From Silene noctiflora (lineage: Eukaryota; Streptophyta; Magnoliopsida; Caryophyllales; Caryophyllaceae): a stretch of DNA of 24,505 bases. The stretch covers positions 86,773 to 111,277 of the forward strand of contig VHZZ01001093.1 in NCBI GenBank assembly GCA_009801015.1. The letters run 5' to 3'. Below, in pieces: positions 18,164-24,505 of this stretch. The notes beneath the pieces were generated by a model. The model was given only the letters and a program-made list of their open reading frames with translations, did not search any database and was not told the DNA's origin. The translations under genes were made by a program, and so were the position numbers. How positions within the stretch are numbered: the first letter of the stretch is position 1; each line of letters starts with the position of its first letter.

Positions 18164-19348
18164 TCATTTAAAAAACTCCGACAATTTCCGTGCTATCTTC
18201 TCTCCGACAGACTTCTTTGGCGTCAAATCGCTCATCGTTGCCTGCTTTTCTTTTCTATTATCTGTCCTGGTGGTACATTTATCTTCTTTGAAGATGCTAG
18301 AGAGACTTGAGCCATTCATCACATCCTCAGAAATCTTCTCTTTTCGTTGTATATTATGTTGGGGAAATTTCTGACCGCTCATCGTTGCCTGCTTTTCTTT
18401 TCTATCATCTGTCTTGGTGGTATATTTATCTCCTTTGAAGAAGTTAGAGACACTTGTGCCATTCATCACATCCTTAGAAATCTGCTCTTCCAACTTTCCC
18501 TGGGCGCACTTCTGCTCCAAATAATTTGTTTGCTTATTCAGCTTTTGTTTCATAGCTTTTTGTTGGTGTTTTTGATCGCTCACCGTTGCCTGCTTTTCCT
18601 TTCTATCATCTGTCTTGGTGGTATATTTATCTTCTTTGTAGATGTTAGAGAGACTTGAGCCATTCATCATATCCTCAGAAATCTGCTCTTTTCGTTGTGT
18701 TTTCAGTTGGGGAAATTTTTCTACGACAGGTAGTATCTTTTCAGGGGGCTGATCCATGCACTGATTCACAAATCCAGATACATTTCCCAAAACATCAACT
18801 ATCTCCCTAGAAGCCTGAGTTTCATGGTGTTCTTCAGCCTCCACCTTAACATTATCGAGGTCAATCCAGGGTCCCTCCCGCAATGAAACATCTTTCACCA
18901 CCACTTTCTTTAGCTGCTGTCTTTTTTGTTCTATGCCCAGGCAATTTAGAATCTCTTCAAATTTCCCCTCCTGCTCCAACTTATTTGTTTGCTTATTCAG
19001 CTTTTGTTTCTTATCTTTTGGTTCGTGTTTTCGATCGTCAACTACACTACTACTCCGTTTTGTCTCGTCCTTGAACTTTGGACACTTTGGCGTTTCAACT
19101 TTTGGTTTACGAGCACAAATGTCATGCTCCTCTGTGGCAAGCTTCGTTTGACCGTAGATCGCTCCAGAACTCATCGTATCCATAACGATTTTGCCAAAAG
19201 CAAACCTGGTCTCTGGTATGTCCCCTTTACCAAGTAAATTGTAGTCAATGTTGTAATAGCACCTTTCCTCCCTCAAAGACTCAACATCATTCACAAACAC
19301 ACTAAAAATTGCAGATACATCTCTGGCTGTGTTTTTTGATATCAAGAC
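18164..19348 (-). CDS. Lysine-rich, internally repeated C-terminal exon of an unrecognised protein
   Basis: The frame is open for 394 codons after the acceptor CTTAATAG and ends TGA at 18164. There is no ATG at its start (VLISKNTARDV follows the splice site), so it is an internal-to-terminal exon. The first ~60 residues (SAIFSVFVNDVESLREERCY, LLGKGDIPETRFAFGKI) look ordered. The rest is hydrophilic and Lys/Glu/Gln-rich, probably disordered or coiled. Counting from the codon two after the splice site (TTG, 19345-19343), about 38-residue repeats start near residues 220, 287 and 336 (ISEDMMNGSSLSNIYKEDK, then TTKTDDRKEKQAT). A second motif KQKLNKQTN..LEQ is near 113 and 267. The end is KKSVGEKIARKLSEFF. 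KKQK and similar basic clusters could act as nuclear signals, which is only inference. It belongs to the split gene continuing to about 22475. Confidence 0.75.
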   Translation of the reverse strand, partial: VLISKNTARDVSAIFSVFVNDVESLREERCYYNIDYNLLGKGDIPETRFAFGKIVMDTMSSGAIYGQTKLATEEHDICARKPKVETPKCPKFKDETKRSSSVVDDRKHEPKDKKQKLNKQTNKLEQEGKFEEILNCLGIEQKRQQLKKVVVKDVSLREGPWIDLDNVKVEAEEHHETQASREIVDVLGNVSGFVNQCMDQPPEKILPVVEKFPQLKTQRKEQISEDMMNGSSLSNIYKEDKYTTKTDDRKEKQATVSDQKHQQKAMKQKLNKQTNYLEQKCAQGKLEEQISKDVMNGTSVSNFFKGDKYTTKTDDRKEKQATMSGQKFPQHNIQRKEKISEDVMNGSSLSSIFKEDKCTTRTDNRKEKQATMSDLTPKKSVGEKIARKLSEFFK

Positions 19349-22300
19349 CTATTAAGAAAAATATTAAGAAAGACAAAATATTAAGAATGAAACAAAAATG
19401 AAGGTTACTAACAACAATAGCATTGCCCCAATGCCGCAAGGGCTATGCAGATTGTAGGGTAAGGGAGGAGTTGGATGCACAGGCTTTATCCCTGGATTAA
19501 CAAGACAGGGATTGTTTTTGTGACACAAAATGAAAATCAAGTCAAAAATTGCATTGAATAACCGCTACTTCACAATAAAAAGAAGCACGGTTAATTTAGT
19601 AAGCCATTTTGTTTCACCATTGTAATTACCAAATCTTTGGCTCAACTGAATAGAAACAAAATACAGCTTCAAGTCGTCAGGAACACATACAGCTTCAAAC
19701 ACAAAAGCTGTTCAACCATGACCTTGATACTCTGACACTTCACTTGTCGCGTGTCCGACAAGTATCATGTCCGACATGACACTTAGACACTTCGCTTCAG
19801 ACCAAAAAAACTGAAAAACTCGCACAAAATATCCGCATCCGACACTCCAGCACGCGTCAGGCACTACACCATGACGAAGAGTCGGCGTAACACAGCCTTG
19901 TTCAATATTACGAGGATACAGTTCTTCCAGTAGTAAATCCTGACGTTGGAAATCTTTGGGATAGTTAATTTTCATAAAGAAACATTAACCAAGACACTCA
20001 GATAATGTTGGTTCTAAAACTGAGCAAGGAAAATAAAATATCATTACAACTTACAAGTTAGAAATATTTGACATTTTGAATGAAGAAAGAGGGATTACTT
20101 TAAAATCATTAAAAATCACCCCAATCGCTAAATAGATAAATATCTTCCTTTACTTGTATCATAGAGGCATCCCCAATCTCTTCCAGAAGACATGTTAGAT
20201 TTGTAAGAGTCAGGGTACGAAATTCACACACTAGTCCACCCTTAGGTTTAAAAGGCGTGTCTGCGTGAGGCGCATTGAGGCGAGGAGGACCCAAGGTGAC
20301 AAAGCACAATGCACGAGGCGAAGCCTCATGCCTAGGGGTGTAAACGAGCCGTGCTGAGCTCGAGCTCGGGTGGGCTCGGGCTCGGCTCGAATTTTTTAGC
20401 TCGAGCTCGGGCTCGGCTCATAGCTCGTCGAGCCTAAAAAATTGAAGCTCGGGCTCGGCTCGGGAAAAGCTCGAGCTCGGCTCGAGTTGAAACTCGAGTT
20501 GAAACTCGAGCTCGTTTTGTCATTATATATTTTCACTTTCTCACCTTTTAAATCTAACTAAATATAAATATTTTTGAAAACAACTAAATTATAAAATAAT
20601 AAAAAAATATTATATCATAATATACTTATATAAATGTCTAAATAACATATAATTTAAAATAAAAATAATACTACAATATAAAGATTATACAAAAAGAATT
20701 TATAAACGAGCCCAAACGAGCTTCCGAGCCGAGCCTTGCTGAGCTCGGGCTCGGCTCGTATCTAGCCGAGCTCGGCTCGAGCTAGAGCTCGTTTTGACCG
20801 AGCACGAGCCGAGCTTTGACCGAGCCGATTCCGAGGGCTCAACGAGCCGGCTCTTATCATTGACAGCCCTACATGCCTTGTAAACGCGAGGTGCACAGAT
20901 TTTGCAAATAAATTTATATTTCTGAATCAAATTTTGCGCAATATTTCCCTTTTGGAATTTTCAAAGAGGATTAACATGCAAAGGAGTAAACATTAGGGAT
21001 AATATTCAAAAGCGAAGGCTCCTCGTTGGCTACACTTTATCTATAAGGCACACCGAGGCATTTCGACTAGTACCTCAATGAGCCTTGGGCAGACGCACAT
21101 TTTTTAACTAAGACTTCACCTATGATTGTCAATATAAAATTCATTGCCCAGATAGAGGAGGTTAGTTGATCGATGAGCTATATAAGAAATTGTTCACCTA
21201 TGTGAGTAACTTGTCAAATTGTCTTATACCCCTAGCATAAGAGCGCTCAACAAGTCCATCATATAGCTTAAAAATTTTCTCATATTTCTCTAACGTTTTG
21301 AGATGAAAAAAGGGAACTTGTAGCTGAACTTTAGTTCATACAAACCGAATATTTACTCGTGTAGAAATGCCATGAGGATGGGAGGCTATATGTATGCTGT
21401 GTGCACATTTGTCTATCAGAGTATGTGTCTAAGAGGAATGAGACGGTAAAAAAAATCTTACCAAACGAGACGGAGAAGATGGGTAGCGGCTCATGGCTAT
21501 ACAAAGACTTTCAGAATACGTCAACATATCTATAGAATCTAGGACCATTGATGCAAATGCAGAAACTCTCCGTGAGAGTTCTTCATCTGTTACATCCTCC
21601 GAGGACTTGAGAATCTCTGGAGTAAAATGAACATGCCTGGCAGAAAGATTTTTGGCAGCTGCTACACCTGCTTCCCAGTTGCCATGGTACAGAAGAGACG
21701 CGAGCATCCAAACTACAATAGCATCTTGAGGATTATTGACCAATGCCAGGTGGAAAGCCAGCAAGCTGACCCTGTGATACAAAAAAACGCAAGCAGATTA
21801 ATTTCTTTCCTCTATAGTGTTGATTATGTTGTCTTCAGCAAACACAAATAATTCTTTTTTCCTGGGTCGATAACGGACTGCGTACTCTATCCCCATTCCC
21901 ACATGTAGCTAAAAACTCGTCTTTGAACGTAGCAGAACCAGGGAATGCCTGGAAGGGCTGGAAGCCTGGAACCTCAAAGAAAATCTTCACATAACAACAT
22001 ATATTTACACCCCTTGAAAAAAGACAGTCTTGCATACCACAGTGACAGCTCTAATCCAACAATTCTAATATGTAGAATATTGCTAGCCTCTTCGGCATAT
22101 CACCACAGATGTTAAGCCATCAACCAGAAGATACAAGGCGAGGAAAAATACTAAATTGATGTACAATATAAACTCACCACAGGACAGAATTACAAGGTTG
22201 ATCACATGAAGTCCTGATATCCAAATTTGAGAAAAGTTTCTGCATGGAGGAAACATGCATATTAGAGGGAAAAGGACGAGCTAAGAAAAATCATCATCAT

Positions 22301-22475
22301 ATCAGCAATTGGAGTTGCGTTGAGTTCCAGCATAAGCAGACTTCACTACTTCACCACGCATACACACTCATGCACACGTGTGAACACTTTCATGGAAGAA
22401 ACAAAAGTAACCTTTCTCAATAAATAGCAGTTACAAGCTGCACCTATGATGTTCTTTAAATAAATAGCGCTGATG
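18164..22475 (-). CDS. Multi-exon gene of unknown function (5' end not found)
   Basis: Exons supported by splice sites and phase, in order of transcription: about 22475-22412 (IYLKNIIGAACNCYLLRK), 22239-22178 (KLFSNLDIRTSCDQPCNSVL), 21771-21462 (103 codons), 20240-20120, about 19958-19907 (DFQRQDLLLEELYPRNIEQ) and 19348-18164. The 22178 and 21771 exons join to form one Trp codon, and the 20120 and 19958 exons join to form one Asp codon, both keeping the frame. The joined upstream part is rich in helices, like an ARM/HEAT-type or other all-helical protein, and the C-terminus is lysine-rich. I do not recognise the family. The link between the 19907 exon and the last exon is unresolved: no donor there gives the needed phase cleanly. 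More 5' exons probably lie right of 22500. Confidence 0.6.
19410..19510. repeat. SINE-like relic in an intron
   Basis: CCCCAATGCCGCAAGGGCTA, GGGTAAGGGAGGAGTTGGAT and GCACAGGCTTTATCCCTGG follow the pattern of the 3' half of plant Au-type SINEs and resemble 1943-2035. It sits in the intron before the lysine-rich last exon. Ends are not clear. Confidence 0.4.
19719..19905. repeat. GACAC/TCCGAC-rich dispersed repeat relic
   Basis: The stretch holds CACTTGTCGCGTGTCCGACA, TCCGACATGACACTTAGACA and CATCCGACACTCCAGCACGC, like 8578-8730. It is probably a dispersed plant repeat inserted next to the small exon near 19907-19958, so the end of that exon is hard to place. Confidence 0.4.
20120..20240 (-). 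CDS. Exon of the unknown gene, acceptor at a repeat end
   Basis: Forty codons are open on the minus strand in phase with the preceding exon: GGLVCEFRTLTLTNLTCLLE, then EIGDASMIQVKEDIYLFSDW, with donor G|GTGATT at 20120. The last G plus the next exon's AT gives Asp, so the phase is kept. The acceptor CTAAG at 20241-20242 lies exactly at the end of the inverted-repeat element that spans 20241-21114. Confidence 0.5.
20241..21114. mobile_element. Inverted-repeat element with AGGCG-rich arms, host of a nested MITE
   Basis: The left end CTTAGGTTTAAAAGGCGTGT followed by CTGCGTGAGG and the reversed right end CTTAGTTAAAAAATGTGCGT followed by CTGCCCAAGG form an imperfect terminal inverted repeat. The arms carry AGGCGCATTGAGGCGAGG, GCACGAGGCGAAGCCTC and GGCACACCGAGGCAT words, a known style of dispersed plant repeat. 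A clear target duplication was not found, so it is old. The hAT-like element at 20334-20870 is inserted in it. It lies in an intron of the unknown gene. Confidence 0.5.
20334..20870. mobile_element. hAT-like MITE with GAGCTCGGGCTCGG arms
   Basis: The element is 537 bp with ends AGGGGTGTAAACGAGCCG and, reversed, AGGGCTGTCAATGATAAGAG. The flanks TCATGCCT (20326-20333) and ACATGCCT (20871-20878) match at 7 of 8 bases, as expected for an hAT 8-bp target duplication. Both arms are repeats of GAGCTCGGGCTCGGCTCG-type words and the centre (20515-20700) is AT-rich. The open frame at 20700-20930 is chance, from the arm sequence. Confidence 0.75.
21115..21461. other. Intron sequence of the unknown gene
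   Basis: This lies between the inverted-repeat element and the exon ending at 21462. I see no coding stretch or repeat terminus. Confidence 0.35.
21462..21771 (-). CDS. Main central exon of the unknown gene
   Basis: Acceptor TATCACAG and donor TTTG|GTAAGA enclose one base plus 103 open codons. The peptide starts VSLLAFHLALVNNPQDAIVV, continues with LASLLYHGNWEAGVAAAKNL, and later has SSEDVTDEELSRRVSAF and DSIDMLTYSESLCIAMSRYP. It reads as amphipathic helices. The first base completes TGG with the exon ending at 22178. The frame has no ATG at its start; this is not a separate gene. Confidence 0.75.
22178..22239 (-). CDS. Small exon of the unknown gene
   Basis: The acceptor ATGCAG and donor GTG|GTGAGT enclose 62 bases encoding KLFSNLDIRTSCDQPCNSVL plus two bases of a Trp codon completed by the next exon. 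Both splice sites are good matches to the consensus and the phase agrees with exons on both sides. Confidence 0.65.
22412..22475 (-). CDS. Small exon of the unknown gene, most 5' one traced
   Basis: The frame ending at AAAG|GTTACT encodes IYLKNIIGAACNCYLLRK in phase with the next exon. Two CAG acceptors, before 22475 and 22469, are equally possible and six bases apart. A 72-base stretch to its right has AG|GTAAGA at 22532, which could be the donor of the previous exon, but the frame there is unclear. Confidence 0.5.
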
Positions 22476-22479
22476 CTGA

Positions 22480-24128
22480 TTCAGAGATAAACAATGCAAA
22501 AACGGATCATCCTGCAGATGAATATCTTACCTACAAGGCAACAAGTGGTTTTTTAAGTAACAACACGCATAACAAAGGACAAAACAAACCCAATTGCCCA
22601 ACATTGTTGCCAATGATCCTGCGGTACTTTATTTGGTTTATTGGTTTTCTCTAAATGGCTGCTCAAAAATACTTGGGACCATGTTAATAATACTGGGGAC
22701 AAAGAGGGACTCTGGGTGTCAACTGAAATCCCAAAGAAAATAACATAGCCTATTTCTCATGAAGAGTTATGAGAGTATGCCACCTGCTCAGACATATTGG
22801 GTATAGAGCCAGTATGAAAATGTGCCACCTGCTCTGAGGATATGTGAAGTGTAGAAGAGCCAGTATGATTATTTGTAGTTTACATCTGTTCATGCAGTTT
22901 ATACCTATTTCTTCTCATTTGTTTCTTTTTTTCTCTAGACAGTTTTAGTTTTTGATCGGAGTACGGAAGCGAATAAAAATAACGAACGATGTTGGAGAAA
23001 AGAGTCGAACTCGTGGCTAGTAGAATCGAGGGACAAGTTGAATTTCACAGGGGATATTTGAACAAATTCCGCCGAGACTTTAAATCAATGGGAGTTAAGA
23101 ATAAAGACGCCGATCTTTATTATAAATGAGATTTGAAAATACCATTCAAACCTTGGATTGTGATCAAACTTGATCGTTTTCTTGAATTTTTATTGCAACT
23201 TGAATTAATGAAATAGCTAATACAATCGTCCTATCTATAGCTCCTAGAACATATCTAACTAGAAGTAGGAAAACCTGACTCCTTATCCTATTAATACTAG
23301 TTGGTAGGCTGCACAGGCACATAGTAGTATCACCTGTTACAATATATGAGTTGGTATCTTATGGCATTTTTATAAGTATTGGACTAAGAAGTTGGTACCA
23401 TATGAAATTTTTAAGAATGGTGGTTTATTACTCATTTTCATTTCTCTTCATGGTCTCTGGAAACTCGCCCTTAGATACTTGTCAATAGAATTTATTAGGC
23501 CCTCCTAATTCTCCATGGCACAAGATTATTATAGCCGCCTCCTTTTGCTCTACTTCTCTTTTCGTGGGTATTAGTTAGGGTGCTTGTGATCATTTTGGGC
23601 AGTGGTTAGAATGATGAACTTTCAAGTGTACTCCATGTACCCCTTTGAGCGAACTACTTGTCATTCAAGTTATCTTCTTTCTTGCAATTGCATGGGTTGT
23701 TTCATTACCAACTCAGTATGTCTTTCTTGCTATTTCCTATGTTCTACTTTTATTGTACCTTTTTCTGTAAAATTTATCCAAATTAATTATTCTCTGTCTA
23801 TATTTGGTATGCTAAAATGGTGGACTACCACCATAACCCCTAATCTTGTAACTATCAGTCCCTCCATCAAAATGACACTGTATCCCTTCTTTCTAAATAA
23901 AAGGGTAGAGTAGTAGTTTTACATTTGTCTCTTAAATCTTCCCAAAATAGAAAGTAGGACACCAAAAGTGGAATGGAAGAAATATTATTCAATAAAATCA
24001 CAACGTTTTAAAAATGATGGGATAAAAATCACTCATAAATAACATAGTATGAATTCTGATAGTGTTCTATGTTTTATAAATGGTGGGTGGGTATAAGTGG
24101 ACCGTATCTTAAAAATCAAAGCGTATTG
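22480..24128. other. Mostly unassigned sequence, possible 5' exons of the unknown gene
   Basis: One minus-strand stretch near 22560-22730 is open for over 50 codons after ATTTCAG (DTQSPSLSPVLLTWSQVFL is its start), so it may hold another exon, but its end does not fit the next donor in frame. At 22775-22880 the word TGCCACCTGCTC and the following GAGCCAGTATGA recur about 50 bp apart. At 22960-23290 there is sequence of LTR or retroposon style with no clear ends. From 23300 to 24120 I see nothing supportable. Confidence 0.35.
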
Positions 24129-24290
24129 CTTGTGACGGACACTATCCGTCACAAGCTGAAAACGGATAGTGCCCCTCTCATAATAAGGCAAGTGGGAGAG
24201 CAAGTGGGGGAGAAATGAAGCACCCCATGGATAGCGCCACTTGCATAGTGTGAGAGGGACACTATCAGTTTTCAACTTGCGACGGATAGT
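24129..24290. mobile_element. Hairpin-ended MITE (CTTGTGACGGA type)
   Basis: The left end contains a perfect 11-bp inverted repeat CTTGTGACGGA / TCCGTCACAAG (24129-24139, 24145-24155). The outer arms ACTATCCGTCACAAGCTGAA followed by AACGGATAGTGCCCCTCTCA, and the reverse of 24247-24290 (ACTATCCGTCGCAAGTTGAA, AACTGATAGTGTCCCTCTCA), form a second, ~40-base inverted repeat. It is non-coding. The superfamily is uncertain. Relics of the same kind lie upstream of PSAT at 14490-14735. Confidence 0.6.
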
Positions 24291-24505
24291 GCTAGTCTTC
24301 AATGAAAATTTGTGCTTAAAAATATTGTTGTTATTGTATTTGAGTTGATCTTCATAGTATATTCTATAATAGTAACATTAATATTTGATTATTGGTATTG
24401 AGGATTGACATGACCAATTGTATCGACCTATGCCTTAAACACTAAGAAATTCAACTTGGTACATTTAACATGTATGCATCTAGCATGGTCTGATGTGGAT
24501 CATAA

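Noticed and set aside
18347-19237. Several plus-strand frames opposite the lysine-rich exon
   Set aside because: They are antisense shadows: Lys/Gln-rich codons read backwards give Phe/Leu/Ser-rich frames. They lack splice or domain support.
18164-19345. The 393-codon frame as a stand-alone gene
   Set aside because: It would have to start at TTG directly after a splice acceptor. It fits better as the last exon of a longer gene.
20700-20930. 76-residue minus-strand frame
   Set aside because: It is produced by the GAGCTCGG arm of the hAT-like MITE and runs past the element end.
22960-23290. Solo LTR
   Set aside because: The sequence has retroposon style, but I could not find TG...CA ends, a target duplication, a primer binding site or a polypurine tract.

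Overview
This window looks like nuclear DNA of a flowering plant, probably a eudicot. The evidence is AT-rich intergenic sequence, genes split by short GT-AG introns, a plastid-targeted phosphoserine aminotransferase, a P-class PPR protein, a strictosidine-synthase-like protein, and many plant DNA transposon relics (Helitron, Tourist, Stowaway and hAT-like MITEs, tRNA-derived SINEs). The repeat style, especially the CTTGTGACGGA/TCCGTCACAAG hairpins, reminded me of Caryophyllales, but that is only an impression.

Layout. 1-172: tail of a Helitron. 930-1640: possible last exons of an unrecognised minus-strand gene. 1297-7886: a tandemly duplicated segment whose right-hand copy holds the one intact PPR gene (6699-7886, minus). 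Two broken PPR 3' fragments lie to its left, and a 627-bp block is identical between two otherwise diverged copies. 8019-10180: MITEs, some nested. 10562-12141 (plus): a four-exon strictosidine-synthase-like gene. It converges on a single-exon plastid phosphoserine aminotransferase gene (13059-14324, minus), with a ~110-bp tandem repeat between the two. 14500-17660: transposon-rich, AT-rich DNA with a Stowaway-like MITE, an hAT-like relic, a Helitron 3' end and two SINE-type insertions, one flanked by a perfect 17-bp target duplication. About 18164-22475 (minus): a multi-exon gene I do not recognise, with helical upstream exons and a lysine-rich, internally repeated C-terminal exon; nested repeats sit in its introns. 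22500-24505: mostly unexplained sequence ending in a hairpin MITE.

The genes do not form a pathway. The PSAT makes phosphoserine for plastid serine synthesis, the PPR protein is expected to bind organelle RNA, and the SSL protein is a membrane-anchored six-bladed beta-propeller of uncertain substrate. I found no convincing new defence, CRISPR-like or mobile coding system. The most unusual points are the gene-conversion-like block beside the PPR gene, a splice acceptor apparently supplied by a transposon end, and the repeat-expanded lysine-rich protein.
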